The notes under the pieces: generated by a model | What the model was told of the DNA's origin: nothing | Databases searched by the model: none | The model's input: only the letters and a program-made list of their open reading frames with translations | DNA from: Pseudomonas sp. SG20056 | Lineage (GTDB): Bacteria; Pseudomonadota; Gammaproteobacteria; Pseudomonadales; Pseudomonadaceae | DNA: 64,000 bases | Direction of reading: 5' to 3' | Assembly (NCBI RefSeq): GCF_031764535.1 | Contig: NZ_CP134499.1 | Coordinates: 3,286,001-3,350,000, forward strand | Part shown: piece by piece, positions 17,127 through 26,201 of the stretch | Layout of the letters: each line of letters starts with the position of its first letter | Numbering within the stretch: position 1 is the stretch's first letter | Program-made: the position numbers and the translations under genes

Positions 17127-17900
17127 TCAAGCCGCGAGCTCTTTCTTCACACGGAAGTATTTCGACTTACCGGAACCAACCTTGGTGGGATCAAGCAGCA
17201 CTTTGGCCGTAGCTTCGTTGCCGCCGAAGTCATCCACGTTAAGCCAGTTTTGGGCTGTCGACGGATTAAGCCGGCAGCGCCAGAAGCGAGCTTCTATACG
17301 CTTCTGGGTACCCGCAGCGTTCTCACCTTCGAACAGAAACTCGAAAGTTTTACCGCTGTTTGTAAGCGCTTCAATGACATCTACCGCCGCAGATGTGTAG
17401 TCAACGGCTACCTTGTACGGCGTTCCGGCCGACGCTGTAATTGCATCTTCAAGTGCGCCGCCCGTTACCGGCTCAATCCCAGAGCCCGTCATAACCCAGT
17501 CGTCGAATTCATCGAAGTCCACATCACCGGCTTCATTGGTAACGCCAGAAATGGTCAATGGCATTTCGTTCAGGGCAATCGTCCCATCGATCTGCGCAAC
17601 ATGCTCTTCACCGGTATGTGTAGAGCCAGGCACCTCGGTAGCGTCACCCCACAATAGTGCTGCCCAAACCCAAGTGAAGATTTCACGGAAGTTGATTGCC
17701 AAACTGACGCCGGTAATGCGGTCCAATGCGTCGTACTCACCACCCTGAGGTGAGGTGGTATCGGCCAACGTCAGAGCGTTCGTTTCAGTTGTGTGCTGGA
17801 TTGTCGAAACCAGCCCGCACTTCTGAAACGGCACACCAGAACCAGCTTCGCGAGCCTTCAGGTGACCACCGATGACAATCGTTTCTTTCTTGATAGCCAT
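17127..17900 (-). CDS. Major tail tube protein
   Basis: A 257-aa protein starting MAIKKETIVIGGHLKAREAG. It has the N-terminal beta-sandwich of tail-tube proteins (GGEYDALDRITGVSLAINF) and an acidic middle part. Position between the tail-completion genes and the chaperone/tape measure is the usual one for the tube protein (lambda V). It polymerises around the tape measure. Confidence 0.8.
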   Translation of the reverse strand: MAIKKETIVIGGHLKAREAGSGVPFQKCGLVSTIQHTTETNALTLADTTSPQGGEYDALDRITGVSLAINFREIFTWVWAALLWGDATEVPGSTHTGEEHVAQIDGTIALNEMPLTISGVTNEAGDVDFDEFDDWVMTGSGIEPVTGGALEDAITASAGTPYKVAVDYTSAAVDVIEALTNSGKTFEFLFEGENAAGTQKRIEARFWRCRLNPSTAQNWLNVDDFGGNEATAKVLLDPTKVGSGKSKYFRVKKELAA

Positions 17901-17904
17901 ATGA

Positions 17905-18108
17905 TCACTCCCCTTTCTTTTCGATAATGCCTGCGCCTTCGAGGAAGGCCTTTTGGCGGGCAGTTACCTGGATCTTGTCGTCAACCTTGCAGGGCTTGCC
18001 AGCATGGTTATGGGTTTTAACCAAGGTAACTTCAATCAACTCAGGCCCTTTTGGGGGGACGACCGCATCCCCTGCCACAGGGGCAGTAGTACGTTGTGTC
18101 ATGGTCAA
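17905..18108 (-). CDS. Small conserved phage protein next to tail tube gene
   Basis: A 67-aa protein with a loosely structured N-terminus and a compact C-terminal half (HNHAGKPCKVDDKIQVTARQK). The ATG at 18108 overlaps the upstream stop (ATGA). Small proteins of this type often accompany head-tail connector genes; function unknown. Confidence 0.55.
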   Translation of the reverse strand: MTMTQRTTAPVAGDAVVPPKGPELIEVTLVKTHNHAGKPCKVDDKIQVTARQKAFLEGAGIIEKKGE

Positions 18109-18569
18109 ATTCCTTTAATGATGGTGTGCAAATACACCGGAATAATCACGCTGGCGGCACGCTCACCATTGCCAGGCGGGAACGAAGTGGGACCACCAAG
18201 GGTGATGCCGGTAATACCTCGAGGAAGCCATGCAGGCACTGCACCCTCGCAAGGCATTACCGCCAAAAGCAGATCGCGTTCGAGCTCTTCAAGAGCGTCG
18301 TCGTAGTTATCAACGCCGACATCGACAGCCCCTATAACGTGAAAGCCGTTGAACAACTTGACCGCATGCGGGCCGGGCGTTGGCGGTTTACCAGGTGCCT
18401 TCTGCAGGACAATCAGCGGAAAGCCAACCTCCGCACTTTTAAGCACCTCGTTAAACCAACCAGTGCGCACATTGGAGCCAGCATTGGTACTGAAACCATT
18501 TGCAGGGCTGATGGTTTCAAGCCGGCTTACCAACGCTTTGCGGCCTTCAGTTATCAGGTTCTTGTCCAT
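18105..18569 (-). CDS. Phage tail completion / terminator protein
   Basis: A 154-aa alpha/beta protein, lambda U/Z-like by position between the head-tail joining gene and the major tail protein. GGAGG precedes the ATG at 18569 by 10 bases; an in-frame ATG at 18590 is less likely. Segments FPLIVLQKAPGKPP and GAVDVGVDNYDDALEELERDLL fit a tail-terminator fold that caps the tail tube. Confidence 0.6.
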   Translation of the reverse strand: MDKNLITEGRKALVSRLETISPANGFSTNAGSNVRTGWFNEVLKSAEVGFPLIVLQKAPGKPPTPGPHAVKLFNGFHVIGAVDVGVDNYDDALEELERDLLLAVMPCEGAVPAWLPRGITGITLGGPTSFPPGNGERAASVIIPVYLHTIIKGI

Positions 18570-18571
18570 GG

Positions 18572-18892
18572 TTAACGGACCTCCATGCAAGCAGCTGAAA
18601 CCAGATGGCCGTCATCTTCGATCACGTCCTCTACGCTGTAGCGCTTGCTGCCGTGCTGGAAGATCCCGCCACGGGTTACAGAGGCCAAGTCGCGCTTCTT
18701 CCAAGTGATGCCCACGGCATCACTGCGGAACAGGCCATCAGGCCCGACCCGCTGCAGGTTGTGATCAATCAGCACTTCGATGCCATAAACCAGTGGCTCA
18801 CCATGCAGCCCCTGGTAATCGCATGTGCCATCATTGAGCGACGACATAATGGCGGCATCCATTGCCGCCAATGCCTTACCGAAGCCGGCCAT
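18572..18892 (-). CDS. Head-tail joining protein (gpFII-like)
   Basis: A 106-aa protein starting MAGFGKALAAMDAAIM two bases after the capsid stop, so translation is coupled. The C-terminal half is beta-rich (GSKRYSVEDVIEDDGHLVSAACMEVR), like FII-type stoppers and joining proteins. An ATG at 18934 lies in frame but inside the capsid gene. Confidence 0.65.
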   Translation of the reverse strand: MAGFGKALAAMDAAIMSSLNDGTCDYQGLHGEPLVYGIEVLIDHNLQRVGPDGLFRSDAVGITWKKRDLASVTRGGIFQHGSKRYSVEDVIEDDGHLVSAACMEVR

Positions 18893-18894
18893 GG

Positions 18895-19893
18895 TTAGAT
18901 GGTCAGCTCGCGGACGGAGGCCGGACGGGTGCACAGGTGCAGCGGGTTGGACTGCGCCTCGCCTTCCACGCCCTTATCGAACTTCATCACCTCCAGCTTG
19001 GAGTAGTACGGCATACCCTCGGTGTTGACCGTTTCCATGTAGTCAGCCGGCGCGAAAGCGCTGATGAACAGTTCCGGCACACCCATCGGCACAACGAAGG
19101 CGCGATCAGTGGGTACGAAGTTAGAGCCGCCCAGCTGGCCCTTGTAACGTTCCCAGGTGATGCCACCGAACTCGAACGGCTGGCGACGATCACCCAAAAG
19201 CTGCGCTGCAGCCTGCCAGCCAAGGTAGGCTTCGCGGACCTTCGGATGGCCGATCATTTTCTTCCAGTATTCTTTGCCGCAATACGCATGGGCGCCTGTG
19301 CTGGTGACCGCACCGAGCGCATCTTCCTGCGTGTCCAACACCTCGACGCACTTGGCGCTTACGTCGGTATCGTCGTTGTTCAGCTCCATGCTGAAGGCTT
19401 TGGGGCGCTTGATATCGAAACGCTGGAAGATATCGAACAGCACACTTTGTCCATCGGCATCGACCACCTTGCCCATGATCGCACCGATGCGCTGGAATTC
19501 ATGGGTGAGGTCCAGCTGACGGCGAGCCTTCTCGACACGCCGGGCGACGTAGGCCTGTACCTGCATCAGCTCAGTCATACTGCCGACCGCGCGAATGCCC
19601 TGGATTTCGTCCGCCAGAATCTGGAAAGTCTGCGGCAGGTGCACAGTGTTGAAAGGGATCAAGCGGCGCTTGTCACCGGTCACAGCCTGGCCGGGGCTAC
19701 CACGGGCAGCTGCCTTTACCAGCGCCAGGGTCATGCCATCCTTTTCGATCTGGACGACGGTGCTGTTTACGCCCTGCTCTTCGAACAGGCCAGCAGCAGC
19801 GATCTGCCCCGGCAATACGTGGTCTTCGTTGATAACAGCGAGCAGCGCAGCAACGCCAAACGCCTCGTCCTGGAAAATGGTGATTTCGGCCAT
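18895..19893 (-). CDS. Major capsid protein, lambda gpE family (HK97 fold)
   Basis: A 332-aa protein of the gpE family. Landmarks are MAEITIFQDEAFGVAALLAV at the start, the middle helix region AYVARRVEKARRQLDLT, DDTDVSAKCVEVLDTQ and the C-terminal PLHLCTRPASV. No scaffold-like delta domain is visible, as usual for gpE proteins, where the protease gene supplies scaffold functions. It forms the icosahedral shell with the decoration protein. Confidence 0.9.
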   Translation of the reverse strand: MAEITIFQDEAFGVAALLAVINEDHVLPGQIAAAGLFEEQGVNSTVVQIEKDGMTLALVKAAARGSPGQAVTGDKRRLIPFNTVHLPQTFQILADEIQGIRAVGSMTELMQVQAYVARRVEKARRQLDLTHEFQRIGAIMGKVVDADGQSVLFDIFQRFDIKRPKAFSMELNNDDTDVSAKCVEVLDTQEDALGAVTSTGAHAYCGKEYWKKMIGHPKVREAYLGWQAAAQLLGDRRQPFEFGGITWERYKGQLGGSNFVPTDRAFVVPMGVPELFISAFAPADYMETVNTEGMPYYSKLEVMKFDKGVEGEAQSNPLHLCTRPASVRELTI

Positions 19894-19912
19894 GGTGGGC
19901 TCCTAGAAATGC

Positions 19913-19932
19913 AAAACCCCGCAGGTGCGGGG
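19913..19932 (-). terminator. Hairpin between decoration and capsid genes
   Basis: CCCCGC, loop AGGT, GCGGGG (19917-19932) with UUUU on the minus strand; weak intra-operon terminator or mRNA stabiliser. Confidence 0.5.
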
Positions 19933-19961
19933 CTTGGGGTAATGGGGTTTGCCGGGTGGTG

Positions 19962-20597
19962 TTAAGGCCGGATGACGAAGCCCTTGGCGAGCAGGTCGGC
20001 GCGGCCGTTGGTATCGAGGCCGGTCAGCAGGCGTTCAATCACCTCGGCGTCACGCATCACGCCTACAGCGCGCACGTCGTTCACGGTGGCGTCCACCGAG
20101 GCGAACAGGATGCCGCTGGCTGCACGACGCCCGTCGTCGGTGCCGTCGTCGTCATAGGCGGTGTATTCGCCCAGGCTGGCCACTACCGCCAGGGTGAAGC
20201 TGTCGTCAACAGCGAAGTCGGTTGAGCCATCAGCAAGGGTGAAAGTCAGACCACCACCCGTGAACGCTTGGCCAACAGTACCTTCACCGACTACAGCACC
20301 GGTCGGATCGACCACTTCGAACTTACCGCCGTTGGCGGCGGCTTCGGTGATGGTCAGCAGATAGCTACCGCTGATAGCAGCACTGGTGACAGTAACCGAG
20401 CCGATGGTGCCGTTGCCGGTGTTGCCGCCATCAGCGGTGGGAGTCAGAGCGTTGGCGGCGGTGATCAGCGCGATCAAGGTGCCTGCATTGAGAATGCCGG
20501 AGCCGGCGGCGATGACCACCTCCTCACGGCTGCGGGTGCCGTTGGCCTCCGAAAGGAGGAACTCACCGGTATACACGCCTTCGGTTTTGATGGTCAT
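19962..20597 (-). CDS. Head decoration protein (gpD-like) with inserted beta domain
   Basis: A 211-aa protein. The first 50 residues (TEGVYTGEFLLSEANGTRSRE) and the last 70 (GILFASVDATVNDVRAVG) match the gpD decoration fold. Between them lies about 90 residues of Gly/Thr-rich beta sequence (GTIGSVTVTSAAISGSYLLT) that the lambda protein lacks. Decoration proteins bind capsid threefold sites and stabilise the head against DNA pressure. It lies between protease and capsid genes as in lambda (C-Nu3-D-E). Confidence 0.82.
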   Translation of the reverse strand: MTIKTEGVYTGEFLLSEANGTRSREEVVIAAGSGILNAGTLIALITAANALTPTADGGNTGNGTIGSVTVTSAAISGSYLLTITEAAANGGKFEVVDPTGAVVGEGTVGQAFTGGGLTFTLADGSTDFAVDDSFTLAVVASLGEYTAYDDDGTDDGRRAASGILFASVDATVNDVRAVGVMRDAEVIERLLTGLDTNGRADLLAKGFVIRP

Positions 20598-21799
20598 GCT
20601 TGTTTTCCTCCTTTCGAGGCTTGGTTATTACGACGCTGGGCGTAGACCTGACTCGGCGTCGGGGGTTGGTGTGCGCTGGCCTGGGGGGCATCATCAAGCG
20701 GCGGCAGGTTGCTGATCTCGACCGTGCTGCTTTTGGTGGCCAGTTTGTCGAACAGCTTCGCCCGGGCCTGGTCACCGGTAAGGCCGGCTTCAATCAGGCC
20801 CCGGGCATCATCCGGTAGCTTGGCCACCAAACATGCCGCGCGAACTTCCTTGGCGCGGGTAAGGTGCGCCTGTACTGCATCGGTGCTGGCCAGGGCGCTA
20901 GCGCGGATGAGATAGGGCAAGCAGTTACTCAGCCCGGCCTGCTCACAGTCGGCTGCAAGTTTGGCGGCCAGCTCGGCTGCCTCCGGGGTGTTGGGAACCG
21001 GTTCAGGCTCTGGGAGCGGCTCAGGAGCTGGAGCGGGTGGTTCCTCAACTTCTGCAACCAAGCGCCGCGCCGCGTCGGGGACATTGCGATAACGGTTGAG
21101 GATCTTGCCGCGCTCCGCGTTGTTGGCGAACGGCTGGCCACCGCCGAGCACTTCATCGACAAAACCATGGCTCAGGGCTTCGGCTGCGGTAAGCCAAGTG
21201 GTGTCGTTGATCATGCGCCGCAGCTCGGCGTCATCCACGTTCAAGGCGCGGTGCTGATAACTGGTGATGATGCTTTCGAAGGCCTTGTCCATCATATCGG
21301 CCATCTTGCGCAGCTCGTCACTGTCGCCGGCCATCCACGTCCAGGGGTTGTGAATCATCAGCATGGCGTTGTCGGCCATGACTACACGGTGCGCACCACA
21401 CACGGCCACACTGCCTGCGCTGAAGCAGGCACCGTCGATAAATCCAGTGCAGCGCTCACCCAGTGCCCGCAAAGTGTTGTGAATGGCGATGCCGTCGAAG
21501 AGATCCCCGCCTTCAGTGTCGAAGTGCACGTGCACCTCTGACACGCCGTTGTCAGCCTCCTTGAGGTCGCGGATAAAATCACCTGAGGTCACGCCCCAGA
21601 AGCCAATATCGCCGTAGATGTAGACCTCGATTGGTTTGCCGGAGGTCTGTTCGGCGGCCTTAATGCTGTACCAGCTTTCAGCTTGCAGCTCAGGCATGCC
21701 GCCTGCCTTGTTGAGGATGCGAGGCGGATCGGCAAAAACGAACCCAGGCGCCGCCAGTGCGACGGACAGGGCGAGTGCCAGGTGTTTGTGCTTCATCAT
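20594..21799 (-). CDS. ClpP-fold (S49/S14-like) head maturation protease
   Basis: A 401-aa protein with a ClpP-type serine protease domain at residues 40-250. EVHVHFDTEGGDLFDGIAI is followed by the nucleophile Ser127 in ACFSAGS and His150 in MLMIHNP. A proline-rich linker (PAPEPLPEPEPVP) leads to a helical C-terminus that may act as scaffold. The ATG at 21799 overlaps the portal stop. Unusually the first 24 residues look like a secretion signal (basic KHKH, hydrophobic run, VFADPP), which is odd for a head protein. Confidence 0.88.
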   Translation of the reverse strand: MMKHKHLALALSVALAAPGFVFADPPRILNKAGGMPELQAESWYSIKAAEQTSGKPIEVYIYGDIGFWGVTSGDFIRDLKEADNGVSEVHVHFDTEGGDLFDGIAIHNTLRALGERCTGFIDGACFSAGSVAVCGAHRVVMADNAMLMIHNPWTWMAGDSDELRKMADMMDKAFESIITSYQHRALNVDDAELRRMINDTTWLTAAEALSHGFVDEVLGGGQPFANNAERGKILNRYRNVPDAARRLVAEVEEPPAPAPEPLPEPEPVPNTPEAAELAAKLAADCEQAGLSNCLPYLIRASALASTDAVQAHLTRAKEVRAACLVAKLPDDARGLIEAGLTGDQARAKLFDKLATKSSTVEISNLPPLDDAPQASAHQPPTPSQVYAQRRNNQASKGGKQA

Positions 21800-23256
21800 T
21801 TTTCGTCCTCTTTATCGTCCGCCATCGCGGCCGTGTCGGTGGTGTAGTCGAGCCCGAGCGTTTTGGCCCGGAGGTTGTCGTCGGCGTTTTCCTGGTCGAT
21901 CACTTCGGCGTCGTAGCCGTTGCGCAGCGCGTGCTCGCTGCGGCTGGCCAGACCACCCTTGATCTCCAGCAACTTGCCTTGCACATCCTGTACGGGGTGC
22001 ATGTAGGCCCAGCCTTGTGGCACCCAGCGCGTGCGCAGGTATTCGCGGCGCCGCTCGAAGTACTGCGGGAGCTGGATGGCACCAGAGAGCCAGGCGGCGT
22101 CCAGCCAGGCGGCGCGCACCGGCCGGCAGAGCTGGAACACGTACACACCGAATTGCAGCTGCTCGATGCGGCGGCGGAAGTCATTCAGCAGCACGCGCAA
22201 TACGCGATCACTGATGTCGGCCATGTCGCCAGTCAGCAGCTCGTAAGGCAGCTCGACACCAGCGGCAGCCGCCATCAGCTGTTGCTTCATAAAGTCGACG
22301 TAGGTGTCACCGGCCGCCGGCGGGTCGGAGAACTTGACCTCCTCGCCCTCCATCAGCTCCTGCAGGGTGCCTGGCTCCATGGCCACCATCGGCACGCCGT
22401 CGGTGTCCGTTTTGAACGGCTGGCCGGTTGCTGGGTCCAGGGTCGGGGGGCCATCGCCGCGCGGCTTGGTGATGAAGCCGGCGAACAGGTTGGCCACCTC
22501 CTGCCGGAACAGCACCGCGTCGTCGTAGTTGTCCAACGACTTGAGCCGCAGCAGCACGGGCGCCAGGCGCGGTATGCCGCGCAGCTGGCCACCCTCGAGC
22601 GGCTCAAAGATGTGCAGCACCTCGCTGGCCGGGATGCGATTCAGGGTGTTGTAACTGGTGCCCAGGGCACGCGCATCGCCGGGGTGGTTCTTCCACATCC
22701 AGTAAGCAACGCGCCGGCCGACCTGGTCGAACTCAATGCCCGCGCGCACCACGTTGCCTCGCCGGGTGACGAAGTTGCGATCCAACGGCACGAACTCCGG
22801 GGGCAGTACCTGCAACTGCAACGGTACCGCCAGGCCATCCTCGCCACGCCGATAGCGCAGCCGCACAAAGCATTCGCCGCTCTCCTCAACCATGCGAGCA
22901 ATGAGGCTCTGCTGGCCGTAAAAGTCGGTCAGGTTGTCGGCGTCCGACTCGTCGGCCCAATCAGTCCAGAGCTGGTTGATGGCGCTGCGCAGGTCGGGGT
23001 CTTTGATCTGCGCCCGAGGGGTGATGCCGGTACCGATCAGGCTGCTGACGCGTTTTGAGATACCGCTTGCGGCCCAGGGGTTGTTGCGCACTGCCGCCTT
23101 GGAGCGTTTGCGCAGGGTGGGCAGTGCCGGGATGGCCACTGCGTTTAACGCTGCATCGGGTGCATCCCAGCTCTGCGCGCGCCGACCGTGGCCGGCGCCT
23201 TCGTAGCTGTTGAGCATTTGCAGCCGGCGCGGGTTGGCGCGGATTCGGTAGCCCAT
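21796..23256 (-). CDS. Phage portal protein, lambda gpB family
   Basis: A 486-aa lambda-type portal. Conserved stretches are ALPTLRKRSKAAVRNNPWA, ISKRVSSLIGTGITPRAQ, VEESGECFVRLRYRR and ASEVLHIFEPLEGGQLRGIP. It forms the dodecameric ring at the head vertex through which the terminase packages DNA. It sits between gpW and the protease, as expected. Confidence 0.93.
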   Translation of the reverse strand: MGYRIRANPRRLQMLNSYEGAGHGRRAQSWDAPDAALNAVAIPALPTLRKRSKAAVRNNPWAASGISKRVSSLIGTGITPRAQIKDPDLRSAINQLWTDWADESDADNLTDFYGQQSLIARMVEESGECFVRLRYRRGEDGLAVPLQLQVLPPEFVPLDRNFVTRRGNVVRAGIEFDQVGRRVAYWMWKNHPGDARALGTSYNTLNRIPASEVLHIFEPLEGGQLRGIPRLAPVLLRLKSLDNYDDAVLFRQEVANLFAGFITKPRGDGPPTLDPATGQPFKTDTDGVPMVAMEPGTLQELMEGEEVKFSDPPAAGDTYVDFMKQQLMAAAAGVELPYELLTGDMADISDRVLRVLLNDFRRRIEQLQFGVYVFQLCRPVRAAWLDAAWLSGAIQLPQYFERRREYLRTRWVPQGWAYMHPVQDVQGKLLEIKGGLASRSEHALRNGYDAEVIDQENADDNLRAKTLGLDYTTDTAAMADDKEDEK

Positions 23257-23474
23257 TACGCCCCCTTGCCACGGCTGTAGAGCCGCACTTGCCGGGGTTT
23301 GCCGGCGCTCGCCTCGCGGGCAGCATCCGCTGCATATTGCGACTCCAGCATGCGCAGGCTGGCAAGCGCGGCACGATCCAGACGGCGATCACCCTTGCTG
23401 ATGCTCTGCCCTGTTTCAAGGATCTCTGTGATCGACGCCCGGACTTCATCCAGGCGCTGTTGTGCGCTTGCCAT
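23256..23474 (-). CDS. gpW-like head-tail connector protein
   Basis: A 72-aa protein (MASAQQRLDEVRASITEILE) of the gpW type: two helices with a short hairpin and a basic C-terminus (QVRLYSRGKG). It lies between terminase large subunit and portal, the lambda W position, and shares one base with the portal start. Confidence 0.82.
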   Translation of the reverse strand: MASAQQRLDEVRASITEILETGQSISKGDRRLDRAALASLRMLESQYAADAAREASAGKPRQVRLYSRGKGA

Positions 23475-23489
23475 GTGGGCGCCCTCAAT

Positions 23490-25460
23490 TCATCGTTTCA
23501 GGTAGGCGCTGCGGGATACCCGACGCGCATTTGGTTGCGGTGCTGGCTTGCTTGGCGGTGGAGAGGTGGACTGAGCTGCTTCTTCCATCACAGCAACGAC
23601 GTTGCTGCTTGCGGCCGGATGCGCGAACAGGCTGCCCTGGCTGACTGCAGCCCGCAGCTTGCTCCACTCCGCCTGGTGGTAACGGTGCAGCCCAAGAAAC
23701 TGGGCGGCGGCCTGGTTGTAAACCAGCAGATCGAGCACTTCGTTGCGCTCGGCCTTACCCTTAACCCAAACGGTGCGCTTGTAGCCCTTGACGTACACGG
23801 TGATCTTCCTCTCGGCCACAGCCTGGTCGTAGAACTCATCAGGCAGGTCAGTGGAGAAGTGCAGCGCACCAGGCCCATCGGCGAACGGGTAGCGGTTGTA
23901 GATCCAATCCTTTGCGGTGTCGGTACCGATGATCCACAGCTCGGCGCCCTGCTTCTCGGTTTGGCCGTTGTGCTTCACGTCGACTTTCGAGGGGCGCTGT
24001 GCCAGCACCGGCCGGCCTGGCTTACTCGCGCCCTTGACGGCAATCACGTTGCGCCAGCGGCGTAACCGGGTGAACTTGTAGACCTCATCGGTGTGGTGGC
24101 CACCGGAGTCGATGGTCGTGGCGCAAATGGCCAACTCAACGCCAGAGGTATGCCGATATCGGCGCTTCAACTGTTCGTCCAGGGCATTCCAAGTGCGCTC
24201 ATCGGCGGGGTCACCAGCAACAACCTGGAAGTCGACAACCCAACGTTCGAGCCCTTCGCCCCATCCGATCACCAGCATTTCCAGGCGGTTGTGCTGCACG
24301 TCCACTGCGGCGGTGAGGATCAGCGCACCGGGCGGAACAGTGCCCAGCCGGTAATCCTCGGCGCGGGCCTTCAGCTCGGTGGCCTTGGTCATCGCTTGCG
24401 CGGAATCCCACACCAACGCCAGGCGGGTGTTGTAGAACACCTGCATCGGTTCGTTGTCGCCACGGTCAGCGGCCAGCTTGGCTTTGTCGTACTGCTTGGC
24501 CAGGCTCGACCAGGCCATCCAACCCAGCGGCGAATACAAGGCATTCAGGTGGAAACCCACTGTCTCGCCGTCGCCTTGCGCCGTGGCGCGCCACTCACCC
24601 GCCTGGAGCATCGTGGTTTTGTGGTGCTCCTCGATCAGCGCCCCACAACCATCGTTGCCGCACAGGTAGTCAACGCGCTTGTAATCAGCAGTCCATTTTA
24701 GGTTTGCCCACTCCAGCACTTGGTACATACCGCAATGAGGGCATGGGACGAAGTAGCGGCGTTTGTCGCTGCTTTCGTACAGGTCATCAATCCGTGATGC
24801 GCCCTTGATCGTCGGCGAGCTGGAGAAGTAGAACTTCGCCTTGCGGCCGAACGTGGTACCCCGGGCTTCGGCGAGCTCAATGGGGTCGCCTTCGCTGTCT
24901 ACGTCCACATCCCAGCGGTCAATCTCGTCGCCGTACACATAACGTGCGGACAGCTCTGCCAAGTTGGCAGCGGAGCCGGCTGTGGTGCAGTAGAGCGTCC
25001 CGCCCTCGAACTCTTTGGTGTCGAGGGTGTTGCGGGCATCACGTGAGCGCGGCTTTGCAACGCGCTTGGCCAGTTCCGGTACCGCCTTAATCGTTTTGTC
25101 GATCCGGCTGGAGACGCGGCGCGCAAGCTTCTCGCTTGGCAACAGCGCCAGAATGTTGGCCGGCGCCATGTGGATATTTCCGCCGATCCAGTTCAGCGCG
25201 ATCTGCGTCTTCATCATCTGCGAAGCGACCTCGGTCACCACGCGTTTACATGGGTGCAGCGGCGACAAACAGCGCATCGGCTCGCGAGCAAACGGAGTGC
25301 GGTCCGTGTGGTACTTGCCGGGCTCTGCGGCGCCAGTGTCCTTCGGGATGCGCTGGTATTCGTCGGACCATTCGTCGATCCACAGTTCGGGGTCGAGCTC
25401 CAGACCACGGTGGTATGCCGCACGATACGTGGCGGCACCGTCGGCATACGGGTGTTGCAT
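23490..25460 (-). CDS. Terminase large subunit, lambda gpA family
   Basis: A 656-aa packaging ATPase/nuclease. The ATPase has a degenerate Walker A ASQMMKTQ (residues 79-86) and a Walker B YVYGDEID (174-181), the same arrangement as in gpA proteins, plus a CPHC zinc-like pair near 237. The C-terminal half contains AVDVQHNRLEMLVIGWGEG and further acidic residues of an RNase H-like nuclease. A gpA-type enzyme implies cos-style packaging. Confidence 0.95.
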   Translation of the reverse strand: MQHPYADGAATYRAAYHRGLELDPELWIDEWSDEYQRIPKDTGAAEPGKYHTDRTPFAREPMRCLSPLHPCKRVVTEVASQMMKTQIALNWIGGNIHMAPANILALLPSEKLARRVSSRIDKTIKAVPELAKRVAKPRSRDARNTLDTKEFEGGTLYCTTAGSAANLAELSARYVYGDEIDRWDVDVDSEGDPIELAEARGTTFGRKAKFYFSSSPTIKGASRIDDLYESSDKRRYFVPCPHCGMYQVLEWANLKWTADYKRVDYLCGNDGCGALIEEHHKTTMLQAGEWRATAQGDGETVGFHLNALYSPLGWMAWSSLAKQYDKAKLAADRGDNEPMQVFYNTRLALVWDSAQAMTKATELKARAEDYRLGTVPPGALILTAAVDVQHNRLEMLVIGWGEGLERWVVDFQVVAGDPADERTWNALDEQLKRRYRHTSGVELAICATTIDSGGHHTDEVYKFTRLRRWRNVIAVKGASKPGRPVLAQRPSKVDVKHNGQTEKQGAELWIIGTDTAKDWIYNRYPFADGPGALHFSTDLPDEFYDQAVAERKITVYVKGYKRTVWVKGKAERNEVLDLLVYNQAAAQFLGLHRYHQAEWSKLRAAVSQGSLFAHPAASSNVVAVMEEAAQSTSPPPSKPAPQPNARRVSRSAYLKR

Positions 25461-25462
25461 GG

Positions 25463-26041
25463 CTAGTTCGGCTCCTTCGCCCCCTGCTCCAGTTCGGAGT
25501 CCAATTGCACCAGGCTGGCGGCGTCCTCAAGGACGCTACGCAGAATCTCGGTCAGGCGGCGTTCCATTTCCCAGGAATCAGTGATGGCCACGAGCTCGCC
25601 TGCCACCTTAGGCGGCAAGCCCAGCACTAGGTCACGTAGGGTGCGTGCTGCCGAGAAGGCGGCACGGTCAACAGCGGTGCGCACAACCAGCTCGCCGCGG
25701 CCTTTCAAGAATTCGTCTTCAGCCAGCAGCGCTAGATAGGTTTCACGGTGCGCGCGGGCCTTTTGGTAATTGTCCCCACCGGTGGTGAGGGGCGGCGATG
25801 AAGGCGGCGCCAACGGCGTAACCAGGGCATGCACGCCTTTTTCGGCACGTTCACGTTGGTGACGATCAGCAACTCCGGCCTTGCTTGGATCGGCGGTCTC
25901 GCCGAGGAGCGCCAGAGTGGCCTCAACCTCGACGTGCCCCTTATCGTTCAGTACCAGACGCCCTTGTCCGGCCAGCTTGGACACATAAGGCCGGGACCAG
26001 CCTTGGCTATCTGCGAACTCTGACTTCTTCATGACCGTCAT
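25463..26041 (-). CDS. Terminase small subunit, Nu1-like
   Basis: A 192-aa protein. The N-terminal 60 residues form a DNA-binding winged-helix-like domain (MKKSEFADSQGWSRPYVSKLAGQGRLV). The C-terminal part (KARAHRETYLALLAEDEF) is helical and should contact the large subunit. The ATG at 26041 is chosen because AGGTG lies five bases upstream; two other in-frame ATGs (26068 and 26032) are close by. It recognises the cos region, probably just upstream. Confidence 0.85.
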   Translation of the reverse strand: MTVMKKSEFADSQGWSRPYVSKLAGQGRLVLNDKGHVEVEATLALLGETADPSKAGVADRHQRERAEKGVHALVTPLAPPSSPPLTTGGDNYQKARAHRETYLALLAEDEFLKGRGELVVRTAVDRAAFSAARTLRDLVLGLPPKVAGELVAITDSWEMERRLTEILRSVLEDAASLVQLDSELEQGAKEPN

Positions 26042-26052
26042 GAATTCACCTG

Positions 26053-26103
26053 TTAACCAGAAACACATACAGAGTTAACCGAATTAACCCCTATTAACTA
26101 ACC
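26053..26103. repeat. Phased TTAAC repeats upstream of terminase small subunit
   Basis: TTAAC occurs at 26053, 26075, 26084 and 26094, the last three about one helix turn apart, followed by another TAACCC. This AT-rich string lies directly upstream of the Nu1-like gene, where cosB-type terminase binding sites would be. A dyad CCGC-GAGA-GCGG follows at about 26120-26132. Confidence 0.4.
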
Positions 26104-26201
26104 CTCAGAGCCTCCCACTACCGCGAGAGCGGGGTTCGAATTACCCTTGCGCGGGCCTCTACCCCAGGGTCCCCGGCGGTGGGACACGAATGCCCCGAGC
26201 C

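Noticed and set aside
21757..23058. A 433-codon frame opposite the portal gene
   Set aside because: Antisense shadow; the portal protein motifs are clear on the minus strand.
26120..26160. A tRNA T-arm-like GGGTTCGAATTACCC
   Set aside because: The stem is one pair short and no acceptor or D-arm can be built around it.
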